A DNA stretch of 64,000 nucleotides, taken from contig DIYH01000017.1 in assembly GCA_002435755.1 (NCBI GenBank), positions 269,739-333,738 on the forward strand, read 5' to 3'. This DNA comes from Flammeovirgaceae bacterium UBA6059. Its GTDB lineage: Bacteria > Bacteroidota > Bacteroidia > Cytophagales > Cyclobacteriaceae. Both the position numbers and the translations under genes were made by a program. The number at the start of each line of letters is the position of its first letter. Position 1 is the stretch's first letter. The notes below the pieces were generated by a model. That model did no database searches. It saw nothing but the letters and a program-made list of their open reading frames with translations, and was not told the origin of the DNA. Shown here in pieces: positions 26,780 through 37,000 of this stretch.

Positions 26780-27559
26780 TTATGAAGCTTTCTTAGTCGT
26801 TCTTCTTTTGGTAGGCTTCTTTTCCTCAACCACGATTTCATCTTCTACGTCGGCAAGAATCCTTCCACAGTGCTCACACACAATTAGTTTTTTCTTCTCC
26901 CTGATTTCTGCTTGCTTTTGAGGAGGTACGATATTGAAGCATCCACCGCAAGCACCTCTCTTAACAGGAACTACAGCTAAGCCATTTTTAGCGTTATTTC
27001 TGATCTTGTTGTAAGACTTGAGTAGACGCTCTTCTATGTTTTTAGAAGCTTTTTCCCTTTTCTTAAGCAATCCTGCCTCATCATCCTTACTCTCGGCTGT
27101 TATCAGTTCCAGTTCGTCCTTTTTGCTATCAAGGTCTTTCTTTCTTTCTTCGAGCGTTTCAATCGTGCCACCGATTTCTTCTTTTTTAGTATCAATCTTG
27201 GCGTGATTTTCCTTGATCCTCTTTTCGAGGATTTGGATCTCTAACTGCTGGAGCTCTATTTCTTTAGTGATAGCGTCATATTCTCGGTTGTTGCGAACAT
27301 TCATCTGCTGCTCTTCGTACTTCTGTATCAGCTTTTCAGCATCTTTTATTGCTGTTCTATTGGCGTTGATGCCTTCTTCGAGCTCGGCCAACTCATTGTT
27401 GTGCTTTTCCACCCTGGTTTCATAACCTACGATCTCGTCTTCAAGATCCATCACTTCATCAGGAAGTGCACCACGTATTTTCTTTATTTCATCAAGTTCG
27501 ATATCGATACTCTGAAGAGTTGTTAACCCTTCTAATTTTTGCGCTATGGTACTTTCCAT
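26780..27559 (-). CDS. Coiled-coil zinc-ribbon protein (C4-type) paired with Nif3
   Basis: A 259-residue protein with a long N-terminal antiparallel coiled coil (about 5-185) and a C-terminal C4 zinc ribbon (ACGGCFNIVPP ... IVCEHCGRIL), then a basic tail. Similar proteins are regularly encoded next to Nif3-family genes in Bacteroidota, and here the Nif3 stop lies 7 bp upstream. I start at ATG 27559 (MESTIAQKLEGL); a frame open further upstream would overlap the Nif3 gene and reads as non-homologous sequence. Function unknown; nucleic-acid binding is a guess from the zinc ribbon. Confidence 0.8.
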   Translation of the reverse strand: MESTIAQKLEGLTTLQSIDIELDEIKKIRGALPDEVMDLEDEIVGYETRVEKHNNELAELEEGINANRTAIKDAEKLIQKYEEQQMNVRNNREYDAITKEIELQQLEIQILEKRIKENHAKIDTKKEEIGGTIETLEERKKDLDSKKDELELITAESKDDEAGLLKKREKASKNIEERLLKSYNKIRNNAKNGLAVVPVKRGACGGCFNIVPPQKQAEIREKKKLIVCEHCGRILADVEDEIVVEEKKPTKRRTTKKAS

Positions 27560-27566
27560 ATGTGTT

Positions 27567-28661
27567 TTAATAGTATTTAATGGGGTTTGTGTCCACCTCT
27601 GACAAATGGAGTGCAATATTAGCGAATTTTTCCTTGAGATACGCCTGGATGTGATCTTTTGTAAACTGCTCGCTTTCATAGTGTCCTACATCAGCGATGA
27701 TGATTTTGTCATCTGCATCGAAGAACTCATGATACTTATAATCCGCAGTGATAAATATGTCCGCTCTGCTGCCGATGGCCTTTCCTAGAAGAAAGCCTCC
27801 AGCACCCCCACATACTGCTACTTTCTTGACCTTATCGGTATGAAATCTCGTATGTCTAATACAATTTAGCTTCATTTTGTCTTTTAGGTAGTCCAAGAAG
27901 ACTTCTGGGGACATTGGGTCATCTAATTCACCGATCATGCCAGAGCCTACTTCTTGATTGCTGTTTTCTAGAGTTGTGACGTAGTAAGCTGCCTCTTCAT
28001 AGGGATGAGCATTCCGTAAGGCGTTCACTACATTACCATGAATATGTGATGGGAAAATCACTTCCAGTCTCGCTTCATTCACGGTCTCATCTACATTATG
28101 CTCACCAATGTGTGGATTAGAGAGCTCATTCGGTCTGAATGTGCCGGTTCCATCAACTGAGAAGCTACAATGATCGTAGTTGCCTACCTGACCGACTCCA
28201 GCAGCATAAAGGGCGTTCAGTACCTCTTGCTTTTGGACCTGAGGTACAAAACTCACAAGCTTTGACAGTACTCCTGTTTTCGGTGATAGTATTCTGGTAT
28301 TGCTAAGGCCAAGCCTATCGCAAATCATAGCATTCACGCCTGTATGGATATTATCGAGATTGGTGTGTATAGCATATATAGCGATATCGTTTTTGATTGC
28401 TTTAATAATAGTGCGTTGGACGTAGTTGTCTCCTGTCAACCGCTTTAATCCACTGAAAACTATAGGATGATGAGCTATGATCAAGTTAGCTCCTTTCGTC
28501 AATGCCTCCTCCACGACCGACTCAATGCAATCGAGCGAGATCACCACACCTGTCAGGGACCATGATCTTTGGCCTGTGATCAGCCCTGCGTTATCATATT
28601 TCTCTTGGTATTGTGGAGGAGCCCATTCTTCCAATACCTTCAGTACGTCACCGATTTTCAT
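27567..28661 (-). CDS. Nif3-like dinuclear metal-centre protein
   Basis: A Nif3/YbgI/YqfO family protein, annotated in databases as GTP cyclohydrolase 1 type 2 homologue, although its physiological reaction is unclear. Metal-binding motifs: DNAGLITG (about 23-30), IIAHHPIVFSGLKRL (about 61-75), HTNLD (about 99-103) and the C-terminal ADVGHYESEQF. The 364-residue length includes the inserted PII-like domain (about 130-235), containing NALRNAHPYEEAAYYV. It heads the minus-strand unit with the zinc-ribbon and TPR genes, divergent from lpxK. Confidence 0.88.
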   Translation of the reverse strand: MKIGDVLKVLEEWAPPQYQEKYDNAGLITGQRSWSLTGVVISLDCIESVVEEALTKGANLIIAHHPIVFSGLKRLTGDNYVQRTIIKAIKNDIAIYAIHTNLDNIHTGVNAMICDRLGLSNTRILSPKTGVLSKLVSFVPQVQKQEVLNALYAAGVGQVGNYDHCSFSVDGTGTFRPNELSNPHIGEHNVDETVNEARLEVIFPSHIHGNVVNALRNAHPYEEAAYYVTTLENSNQEVGSGMIGELDDPMSPEVFLDYLKDKMKLNCIRHTRFHTDKVKKVAVCGGAGGFLLGKAIGSRADIFITADYKYHEFFDADDKIIIADVGHYESEQFTKDHIQAYLKEKFANIALHLSEVDTNPIKYY

Positions 28662-28730
28662 ATTTGATACTAAATTAAAGGCTAAAAATACTTGTAACGG
28701 CTCACTATCTTATAAAATCTGCCTGAGCTA

Positions 28731-28738
28731 TATGTTTG
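28731..28738 (+). promoter_or_regulatory. Putative -7 box for lpxK
   Basis: TATGTTTG matches TAnnTTTG. It abuts an ATG at 28739, so if real, transcription would begin past that codon and favour a start at 28751 or 28769. No matching -33 element was seen. Confidence 0.35.
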
Positions 28739-28768
28739 ATGGAGGATTATATGGATTTTTGGCGCCCA

Positions 28769-29812
28769 ATGAGAGTTGTTCAAAGCATTTTGCTCAGACC
28801 TTTTGCCGCAATCTACCATTTGGTTACCGCACTACGCAACACGGCTTATGATAAAGGATGGTTGAGGTCATTTGGCTATACACTACCCGTGATATCCGTT
28901 GGCAACCTCAAGGTGGGAGGGACCGGCAAAACACCTATGGTCGAATACATTACAAATGCACTTTTAGAACTAGGCTCTAAGCCAGCGATTGTAAGCCGAG
29001 GTTATAAAAGAAAATCACGCGGCTATGTGCTGGCTGATGAGCAGTCTACTGCAAGATCTATCGGAGACGAACCATTTCAGTACTACCGTAAATGGCTGGA
29101 TAAAGTAGTTGTGGTAGTAGCTGAAGATAGGTCTTTGGCTATTCCTCAATTGCTCTATGACAAGCCTAAGACGGACTGTATTGTCCTGGATGATGCATTT
29201 CAACACCGAAGGGTACGCCCTGAAATGAATATTGTTCTTACGGAGTTTGGCCGGCCCTTTTATGAGGATTTTATACTTCCTGCCGGCTTACTCAGAGAGT
29301 CACGTGAGGGGGCCAAACGCGCAGATGTTATTATCGTAACCAAATGCCCCGAAGGCCTTCATGAGCATGATATCAAATCATTGAAGAAAGGTATTTCACA
29401 ATACACCAATACCGCACCCGTTTACTTCACTACTGTGAATTATGGACGCTGGCAACCTTTGATAGGTGAACATCAGGTGGAGAGAAGAAGTAAAGCCGTT
29501 TTGGTTACTGGTATCGCTAGCGCGGACTCTTTAACAGCCCATCTAAAGGATCAATTGATAATATCAAAGCACTTTGATTTTCAAGACCATCATAATTATT
29601 CATCTGCCGATATCAAGAGTATTGTTAAACATCTGTCGAGAGACGATGATACGATGCTTGTCACTACAGAAAAAGATGCCGTAAAGTTGAGTGCTTTTGA
29701 AAATGAGCTGAAGGACCACTCTTGTGCATTTGTGCCCATTGAGGTAAAGTTCCTAGTCGGTGAAGATGAGTTCATTGATCAACTTGAGAAAACAATCTCT
29801 CGCTTTGATTGA
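28769..29812 (+). CDS. lpxK: Tetraacyldisaccharide 4'-kinase
   Basis: Phosphorylates the lipid A precursor disaccharide-1-phosphate at the 4' position at the inner membrane face. The N-terminal membrane-associated helix (LLRPFAAIYHLVTALRN) is followed by the P-loop ISVGNLKVGGTGKTPMVEY, then SRGYKRKSRGYVL, DDAFQHRRV (DDxxQHR, family signature) and TTEKDAVKL. I chose ATG 28769 because it gives the usual short lead-in to the helix and a 30-nt distance from the -7 box; ATG 28739 and 28751 are alternatives that add 10 or 6 residues. Heads an lpxK-porin-miaE unit. Confidence 0.9.
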   Translation: MRVVQSILLRPFAAIYHLVTALRNTAYDKGWLRSFGYTLPVISVGNLKVGGTGKTPMVEYITNALLELGSKPAIVSRGYKRKSRGYVLADEQSTARSIGDEPFQYYRKWLDKVVVVVAEDRSLAIPQLLYDKPKTDCIVLDDAFQHRRVRPEMNIVLTEFGRPFYEDFILPAGLLRESREGAKRADVIIVTKCPEGLHEHDIKSLKKGISQYTNTAPVYFTTVNYGRWQPLIGEHQVERRSKAVLVTGIASADSLTAHLKDQLIISKHFDFQDHHNYSSADIKSIVKHLSRDDDTMLVTTEKDAVKLSAFENELKDHSCAFVPIEVKFLVGEDEFIDQLEKTISRFD

Positions 29813-29828
29813 ATTGTTATTTTTGCGC

Positions 29829-31775
29829 GTGCTAAAAGCCTCCCATATTTTCCTGTTCCTGGTTTACCTCTTGGTAAGTCATTTTGCGGTAGCACAAAAT
29901 CCGGATCGTCAGCCAGGGCAAAGAGATCGGCAGCAGCGTCCAGGATCTACCGAACAGAACGATCAGAATGGCACCAGACAAAGCAGAAGGGGCTCTGGCA
30001 TACTTGATGATAGTACAACGCTCGTCTATGGGCCTACGACTACAGAGTATACTTATCTCACCAATATCAAGTATAATCAGCTAAAATTTCAGACCATTGA
30101 TACCATACTTACCGACCTGGAACGCTTCACATTGCGCGACCGATCAGGCCAGACTTACCAAGACCTGGGTAACGATGGTACTGCACTTTGGTCGACTTTC
30201 TACGAGCTACCTGAGTCGATTGGTCTGCAACCTGGTTACAATGCTTATGATCCTTACGTCAAAAACCCTGAGGATTTTAGGTATTACGATACTAAATCGC
30301 CGTTTATTGATCTGTACGCCGGACTTGGCGGAATAGGCAGGTCTTTAGTCGATTTTGATTTTGCAAGAAATGTCAGACCTCATTGGAATGTAGGATTTGG
30401 AATACAGCAACTGACCTCTGATAAGCAAATCGGGCCACTCCAGAATGAAGGTGATCGCAATGCTCTGAGCAATACAATGGATTTTTTCAGCTACTATCAC
30501 TCAAAGGACAACAAGTATACCTTCATAGTGAATTTGATGCGGTTTGATCATAGTGTTGTTGAAACAGGAGGTGTGGAGGTAGGAGAGGATACTACGCGAA
30601 ATGCACTGTTTCAATATGAAGATGCCATTATCAAACTTTACAATGCTCAAAACTCTGATCTAAGGTTGCAGTTGCATCAGTACCAGGAATACAAGAGATC
30701 GGAGTTTATGGAGTTTTACTGGGAGACGTTGTATAAGCGTCAAACTAATGAGTTTACCGATTTTCTGCTTTCCGATAGTCCTGACTACTATGAGGTATTT
30801 TTAATTGCAGAAGACTCTACACAAGAAAAGTCCGAATACCGTGAGCTGAAAAATGAGATTGGAATAAAAGGGAACATCTCCAAGTTCTTCTATAACCTAT
30901 ATGTGAAGCGTCGAGATATTGCTTTTAACTATCGGTTTTACAGGCCCCAAGGCGGGCCGGTTGCAGAAAATTATGGTGGCGCAAGACTCAGGTTTGATCT
31001 GAATGAGCGAAACAATCTTGATGGTCATTTTGAGTTTTTGCAAGGAGGAAACTACAAGTTTAGTGGAGTGCTCAACAACCCGTTGTTTGAAGTATCTTAT
31101 CGAAGTAGCCTCTATGAACCTACGTTTCTGCAATCTGACTACTTCGGCAATCACTACGAATGGCACAATGATTTTCAATCCACTTTTGCTAATCAAATCA
31201 ACGGTAGGTTAAAGCTCAATTTCCAGTTTGGAGCTATCCAACCTAAGGTATCTCTCTCCACCATAGACAACTATGTCTATTTCGGATATGATCGGAGGCC
31301 TGCCCAGACAAACGATGGATTGCTCATTTCTACCTATGGTGCCGACCTGAGCCTCCATTTCAACAATACCCTTCATTTTGTAGTAGATGCCAGATATACG
31401 TTAGTAGGAGGGGGAGCAAAATCACTCTATCGTGTGCCGGAGTTATTCTTAAATGGGAAACTCTATTATGAAGGTAAATGGTTTAACAATTTTATGCCTG
31501 TGCAAGTAGGTATCAACTTCTATCAACGAAGTGCCTATTTCGCGAATGATTATGATCCAATCACGCAGCAATTCTTTCTACAAGATGATTATCTGCTGGA
31601 GGATTACCTGGCCGCTGATCTGTTTTTCAATCTAAGGGTTGATAAGGTGCGGATTTTTGTTAAAATGACGCACATCAATCAAGGGAATGGTAATGATGGG
31701 TATCAAATCACACCGTTTTACCCTGGCCAGCAACGTGTGTTTGACCTGGGTGTGAGATGGTTATTTTTCGATTGA
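29829..31775 (+). CDS. Putative porin (outer-membrane beta-barrel)
   Basis: An outer-membrane protein of about 648 residues resembling the Bacteroidota putative porin family. A signal peptide (hydrophobic IFLFLVYLLVSHFAVAQ) precedes a low-complexity stretch rich in Arg, Gln, Gly and Pro (about 24-60), then a long strand-rich barrel region with many aromatic residues; it ends VFDLGVRWLFFD with a C-terminal aromatic. I use GTG 29829 (or TTG 29823), giving a signal peptide with a basic start and avoiding overlap with lpxK; ATG 29760 would overlap lpxK by 53 bp. The miaE start is 2 bp after the stop. Confidence 0.78.
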   Translation: MLKASHIFLFLVYLLVSHFAVAQNPDRQPGQRDRQQRPGSTEQNDQNGTRQSRRGSGILDDSTTLVYGPTTTEYTYLTNIKYNQLKFQTIDTILTDLERFTLRDRSGQTYQDLGNDGTALWSTFYELPESIGLQPGYNAYDPYVKNPEDFRYYDTKSPFIDLYAGLGGIGRSLVDFDFARNVRPHWNVGFGIQQLTSDKQIGPLQNEGDRNALSNTMDFFSYYHSKDNKYTFIVNLMRFDHSVVETGGVEVGEDTTRNALFQYEDAIIKLYNAQNSDLRLQLHQYQEYKRSEFMEFYWETLYKRQTNEFTDFLLSDSPDYYEVFLIAEDSTQEKSEYRELKNEIGIKGNISKFFYNLYVKRRDIAFNYRFYRPQGGPVAENYGGARLRFDLNERNNLDGHFEFLQGGNYKFSGVLNNPLFEVSYRSSLYEPTFLQSDYFGNHYEWHNDFQSTFANQINGRLKLNFQFGAIQPKVSLSTIDNYVYFGYDRRPAQTNDGLLISTYGADLSLHFNNTLHFVVDARYTLVGGGAKSLYRVPELFLNGKLYYEGKWFNNFMPVQVGINFYQRSAYFANDYDPITQQFFLQDDYLLEDYLAADLFFNLRVDKVRIFVKMTHINQGNGNDGYQITPFYPGQQRVFDLGVRWLFFD

Positions 31776-31776
31776 T

Positions 31777-32373
31777 ATGGAACAAAAAACGACGCTAGGA
31801 CTAAAGCTTCCTACTGATCCAAGGTGGGCGAACATTGCCGAAAAAAGTATTGAAGATATACTTGTTGATCATGCCTACTGCGAACAAAAGGCGGCTTCCA
31901 GTTGCATTTCGCTCATTGTAAGCTATCCGGACAAACAGAAGGTGCTGGACGTATTGACACCTGTAGTAGCCGAAGAATGGAGCCACTTCGAACGTGTGAT
32001 CGAAGAACTGCATAACCGAGGGTACAGCCTTGGCAAGCAGAGAAAAGACGAATATGTGATCGCCCTAAATGCCCAGATGAAGAAGGGTGGAAGCCGCGAA
32101 CGACAATTGGTTGAGAAGCTACTGGTCAATGCGCTGATCGAGGCACGCAGCTGCGAAAGGTTCAAACTGCTATCCAAGCACATTGAAGATGAAGGATTAA
32201 GTAAGTTCTATTATGAACTTATGATTTCCGAAGCTGGCCACTATCACAACTTTATAGAGCTTGCTGAAGAATATATGCCTAAGAATTATGTAAGGGAGCG
32301 ATGGTCAGAACTTTTGGATACGGAGGCCCAAATCATGCGAGAGCTTGTACCTCGAGCAGATCGGATGCACTAG
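31777..32373 (+). CDS. miaE: tRNA-(ms2io6A37) hydroxylase
   Basis: A ferritin-like diiron monooxygenase that hydroxylates the isopentenyl group of ms2i6A37 in tRNA. Carboxylate-bridged diiron ligands are visible in two E...ExxH patterns: DHAYCEQKAAS (about 31-41), EEWSHFERV (about 66-74), EARSCERF (about 121-128) and SEAGHYHNF (about 150-158). Length 198 residues is typical. It begins 2 bp after the porin stop, so it is probably the last gene of the lpxK unit. Confidence 0.9.
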   Translation: MEQKTTLGLKLPTDPRWANIAEKSIEDILVDHAYCEQKAASSCISLIVSYPDKQKVLDVLTPVVAEEWSHFERVIEELHNRGYSLGKQRKDEYVIALNAQMKKGGSRERQLVEKLLVNALIEARSCERFKLLSKHIEDEGLSKFYYELMISEAGHYHNFIELAEEYMPKNYVRERWSELLDTEAQIMRELVPRADRMH

Positions 32374-32428
32374 GGAACTCTCTTGATGAATATATGTTTA
32401 TATGTTCATGTTTGTAAATTGAATCAAA

Positions 32429-32740
32429 ATGAACTTTAGTGAAATAATCAATAGCTCCAAGCCAGTACTGGTTGACTTCTATGCCGACTGGTGTGGACCT
32501 TGTCACATGATGGCTCCTGTGCTGAAGGAAGTATCTACCGAAATGGCGGATAAAATGAATGTGATAAAAGTAGATGTCGATAAGAACCGAAAGGCGGCTA
32601 ATAAATATGGCATTCGCAGCATTCCGACACTTATGCTGTTTCAAAATGGCAAAATACTTTGGCGGCACGCTGGAGTGATGCAAAAGCCCCAATTGATCAA
32701 TACAGTTTCCAGGTTTATCAAGGAAGCGACACATGCTTAA
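32429..32740 (+). CDS. Thioredoxin
   Basis: A cytoplasmic thioredoxin of 103 residues, a general disulfide reductant. The active site is DFYADWCGPCHMMAP (16-30) and the cis-Pro is in IRSIPTLMLF (about 62-71). No signal peptide. The gene for a small membrane protein starts inside its 3' end with an 8-bp overlap, so they are cotranscribed. Thioredoxin paralogues are common, so I give no specific symbol. Confidence 0.9.
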   Translation: MNFSEIINSSKPVLVDFYADWCGPCHMMAPVLKEVSTEMADKMNVIKVDVDKNRKAANKYGIRSIPTLMLFQNGKILWRHAGVMQKPQLINTVSRFIKEATHA

Positions 32741-32951
32741 CCGTTGGTTTCCGGTTATACTGCTGGCTTTTACCCTAGGACTTGCTCCATTTTTTCCTGA
32801 ACCTCACATTGTTGGTAAGCTCAGATGGCTTGCTGGTGGAGCTGAAGGAATGAGACTCATGGATTACTTTGACCTCATGCTCCACGGACTGCCATGGCTA
32901 TTATTGTTGAGGTTGATCGTATTGAAGTTGAGTGGATCTAAGGTCGCATAG
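32733..32951 (+). CDS. Small membrane protein cotranscribed with thioredoxin
   Basis: A 72-residue protein with two hydrophobic segments (about 5-22 and 49-65) separated by a short soluble stretch LRWLAGGAEGMRLMDYFD. It overlaps the thioredoxin gene by 8 bp. Function unknown; the gene pairing is the only clue. Confidence 0.6.
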   Translation: MLNRWFPVILLAFTLGLAPFFPEPHIVGKLRWLAGGAEGMRLMDYFDLMLHGLPWLLLLRLIVLKLSGSKVA

Positions 32952-33025
32952 AATTCATAATAGGTTGGTGTTGAGAGAGTTATACCAATGATTAATTTGA
33001 TTTGAGGATATTTATTAGTAATTTA

Positions 33026-33044
33026 TTTGGTATAGGGTACCAAA
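33026..33044. promoter_or_regulatory. Perfect 7-bp inverted repeat before lipoprotein start
   Basis: TTTGGTA (33026-33032), five-base spacer TAGGG, TACCAAA (33038-33044), ending 12 bp before the chosen start of the lipoprotein gene. Could be an operator or a leader hairpin that affects initiation. No known regulator motif is recognised. Confidence 0.4.
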
Positions 33045-33056
33045 CAACGAATGGCT

Positions 33057-33956
33057 ATGAAATATCTTTTGATTCTACCGATTGCGGTAGGCATGATCAG
33101 TACATCGTGTTCTTCCGAGCAAAAGACCGAACAAACTCCTGTGGCAGAAGAGACACAGACTGAGGACAATCCTATTTTGGGAAGTTGGCAGTTAGTGTCA
33201 TACATGAATGCCGATAGTAGTAAATGGTCCTCTTACCCGGACCAAGTAGTCTATCAAAAGCATATTACACCGACGCACTTTACCTGGTATAGCTATAATA
33301 ATGATGAAGATAAGCTCACAGGTATAGGGGGAGGCACTTATGCATATGCCAATGCTATTTACACCGAAAACATTGAGTTTTTCATGCCACCCGGTTCTAA
33401 TGAACTAGGGCAGGCGATCCCATTTACGGTAGAGATGAAAGAAGGTAAATGGTATCATACCGGATATGCCAAAATCATGGAAATTGATGAGACAAGCGGT
33501 GAATTAGTGCTAGCTGATTCTTCGAAAATCGAAGAGATCTGGGAACGTGTTTCGGAAGTTTCTAACGGATACCAACCGGGTGTGAATGGGTCTTGGAATC
33601 TAGTTACCTATCGGGAAGGAGATAGACCTACAGCCCTGGAGTATCCTGATTTTATCAAATACATTAAGCTACTGACCCCAACTCATTTTGTTTGGATACA
33701 ATACAATGGGGATGGTGATGAGGTTTTTGCAGCGGGAGGTGGCACTTACACCTTGTCTGAAGAGAGCTATGTCGAAAATGTACAAATGATGTACCCGTCT
33801 GGTTCCGGAACCGTAGGGTCAGACATAGAATTTACCTATTCGATGGATAGTGGACGATGGAATCATATGGGTTATGTCAATCGCATCAATATCAACAAGG
33901 AAGAAAAACCGAGAGAAGATCTGCTCATCGATGAGGTGTGGGTAAAGGTAAGGTAG
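33057..33956 (+). CDS. Lipoprotein with tandemly duplicated lipocalin-like domain
   Basis: A 299-residue lipoprotein with a signal ending ISTSC (lipid-acceptor Cys about residue 18). Two homologous halves follow: about 40-160 and 170-299. Each starts GSWxLVxY (GSWQLVSYMNA; GSWNLVTYREG), continues with THFTW/THFVW, then GGGTY, PxGSxxxG and a final GYxxxxxI...EIWERV / DEVWVKV, so the gene arose by internal duplication. The domain looks like small lipocalin-like beta-barrels common in Bacteroidota. I use ATG 33057 for the cleanest signal peptide. Ligand unknown. Followed by a strong terminator. Confidence 0.72.
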   Translation: MKYLLILPIAVGMISTSCSSEQKTEQTPVAEETQTEDNPILGSWQLVSYMNADSSKWSSYPDQVVYQKHITPTHFTWYSYNNDEDKLTGIGGGTYAYANAIYTENIEFFMPPGSNELGQAIPFTVEMKEGKWYHTGYAKIMEIDETSGELVLADSSKIEEIWERVSEVSNGYQPGVNGSWNLVTYREGDRPTALEYPDFIKYIKLLTPTHFVWIQYNGDGDEVFAAGGGTYTLSEESYVENVQMMYPSGSGTVGSDIEFTYSMDSGRWNHMGYVNRININKEEKPREDLLIDEVWVKVR

Positions 33957-33968
33957 GTCGTTATCTTA

Positions 33969-34017
33969 ATGGCCATGCCCGAGTCCCGAACTGGTTTCAG
34001 GCATAGCCATGTTTTTT
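33969..34017 (+). terminator. Terminator between convergent lipoprotein and DUF285 genes
   Basis: ATGGCCATGCC (33969-33979) pairs with GGCATAGCCAT (34000-34010) with one mismatch, followed by a six-T run (34012-34017). Serves the plus-strand lipoprotein gene. Confidence 0.7.
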
Positions 34018-34042
34018 AAACAATAGATTTTTGTAAAATCCA

Positions 34043-37000
34043 CTAACGTTTGATAATCCTTTTTCTCATAACACCTTTGTTGTTTATGAGTTCGAGGATA
34101 TAAATGCCGGTTTTGTAGCTTGATAAATCAAGCTGATAGCTATCCTGATCTAGTATAGCCCGGTGCATTTGTTTTCCGTCAAGAGATAGAATATTCAATT
34201 CGTACATTTCTCTACTTGTGATTTCAATCTGATCCGATGTAGGGTTAGGAAATATTTTGATAGCAGAATTTAAGTCATAAGTCGATTCACTGTTCATTTC
34301 TTTGTCGACCAATTCTTGACTTAATAGCCTAGACGAAGCTCCGGAGCATCCGATATCCTGACCATCATCTGTAATAGTCCAGCTGTATGTGTCAATCAAA
34401 TACTGACGTGCACTGTCCGCTTCGCAATAAGTAACTCCAACTGCACCTAGTTGCACATTGGTTTGTAAGCTGGGTAATTGGGACCAGCCTATCAATATGC
34501 TGTCATAGTTTGTTGTGGACATTCCTGAAAGCCAAAACATAGAGCTCATATCTGTCACGCCAGAGACATCCCAATCTCCAATATTCTGATCGAAAGATAG
34601 AGCTCCAGCGAACATAAAAGACATATCGGTTACGCTACTTACGTCCCAATTCCTTATGTTATGGTTAATGGAGGGTATTCCGCTGAACATAGACCTCATA
34701 TTAGTTACACTACTTACATCCCAAACACTAATATCACTGTTTATAGCACTTATATTGCTAAACGCGGAGGACATGTTACTAACCTGACTCAGGTCAGGGA
34801 TGTCGGTTGCGGTGATTTGCAAATTGGATGCTCCAGCAAATGCTCCATACATACTTTTCCACGGTATATCTCCCCATTGCTCTACAGACATAATTTTGTC
34901 CTTATCACTTTTATAGTCGATAAAAATCCCGCGCAAGTTGCCTGAGATAGAAACAGTATGGGTACCTGCCTGGCTGTAACTATGAGCAGGTGAGCTTGTT
35001 GATCCTTTGTCTAGGCTACCATCCCCCCAGTCAATGATGTAGTCATTTCCACCACTTGAAATAGGAATGTTGATTGTTTCGCCGTTCGAGGTGGTACGCC
35101 AAGTTGTGATGAAGGGTGTTATACAATTAATGTCCTCACCATTATCTATAATATTCCAGTTGTGTTCATCGATAATTCGCTGGCGAGCAATGGCTCCAAC
35201 ACAGTAGGTAAGGCCTGATGCACCTAAAGAGACATTGTTTTGTGGATTTGAAAGATGTAACCATCCTATTAGCGTTGCATCGTAGTTTTCTGAAGACAAA
35301 CCTGAATAGGAGAGCAAGTCACTCATATCAGTTATGTTACTTACATCCCAACTGCCTAGATCCGTATTAAATGCTACTGCATTTCGAAACATTGAAGTCA
35401 TATCTGTCACTTGACTAAGGTTTGGTACATCCAAAGCATTGATTTCTAAATTGGATGTTCCGGAAAATGCGTTATTCATACTCTGCCATGATATATCACC
35501 CCATTGTTCAACAGACATAATTTTATCTTTGTCTCCTGAATCATTGAAATAAATCCTAGGAAAGGAATCTGTGATTTGTATGGTATGTGTCCCAGCTGTC
35601 GAGTAAATGTGAGTAGCATTGCCCATAAGCCCGGTTTCAATAGTCCCGTCCCCCCAATTTATAGAGAAATTGTATCCACTACCTGAGGTTGGTATCGTTA
35701 TGCTTTCGTTTACTGATGTGGTTTGCCAAGTAGTGATAAAAGGTTTAGGGCAACCTGCGCCTTCTCCAGCATCTTGAATTGTCCAACTATGTGTGTCAAT
35801 GATACTCTGACGAGCGTTGGCTCCAAAACAGTAACTAACTCCTGATACACCCAATGTGATATGGTTTTGTAAACCCGAAAGAGCTCCCCATCCTATAAGT
35901 AGAGCATCATAGTTTTCTGTAGAAAGGCCTGAGTTGGAGAACATATCATTCATGTTTCTCACATTACGCACATCCCAACCGCCTAAATTTTGATCAAATT
36001 GAGGCGCATTAAAAAACATAAAGGCCATGTATTGAACGTTATGTACTTGCCAATCACCGATATTTTGATTGAAAGAACTGGCTAGTGAGAATATACCGAT
36101 CATATTGGTTGTGGCACTTACATCCCAAACACCAATATCTTGATTGAATGCCGACGCTAAACTAAACATATAGCTCATATCAGTAACACTACTTACGTCC
36201 CAAGTGGCTATATTTTGATTAAAAGAACTAGCCCCAAAAAACATGGAGTTCATATTTGTTGCTGAGCCTACGTTCCAGCCAGATATATTTTGATTAAAAG
36301 AACTTGCTCCAGAGAACATGTTTTGCATATTAGTCACTGAACTGACATCCCAATTGCCAATATCTTGGTTGAACGAATATGCACCTGAGAACATGCCTAA
36401 CATATTTGTTACCGTACTTACATTCCAACTACCAATATTCTGATTCAATGAAATTGCTCCGGCAAACATAAATGACATGTCTAAAACCTGACTTAAATCT
36501 GGAACATCAAGAGCATTGATTTGAAGATTGGTTGCCCCCATAAACGCATTGGCCATATTTTGCCATGCTATGTCACCCCATCTCTCAACGGAAAGAATAT
36601 TGTCTTTATCCCCGGTATTATTGAAATAGATCCTTGGAAAATCTCCAGATATTGCCACTGTATGGATTCCTGGAATGGTATAACTGTGTATGGCACTTCC
36701 CGTTGTGACAGTATCTACCGTTCCATCCCCCCAATCCACGGTGTAGTTGTATCCAGTTCCTGTGGTCGGGACAGTGATACTTTCGTTCGGAGAAGTCGTC
36801 TGCCAAGTTGTAACAAAAGGTATGAAACAATCGAGACTTTCGCCAGCATCTATAATGGTCCAACCATAAGTGTCGATGATTAACTGACGTGCAATATTTC
36901 CAACGCAGTACTTAAGATCATCAGCTCCGAACCTAACACTGTCTTGCAAGCTAGGTAGTTCTGACCATCCTATTAATGTGCTATCATAGTTTGCCGTGGA

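Noticed and set aside
27560..27679. N-terminal extension of the zinc-ribbon protein
   Set aside because: It overlaps the Nif3 gene by more than 100 bp and the residues look like out-of-frame translation; the ATG at 27559 starts the coiled coil.
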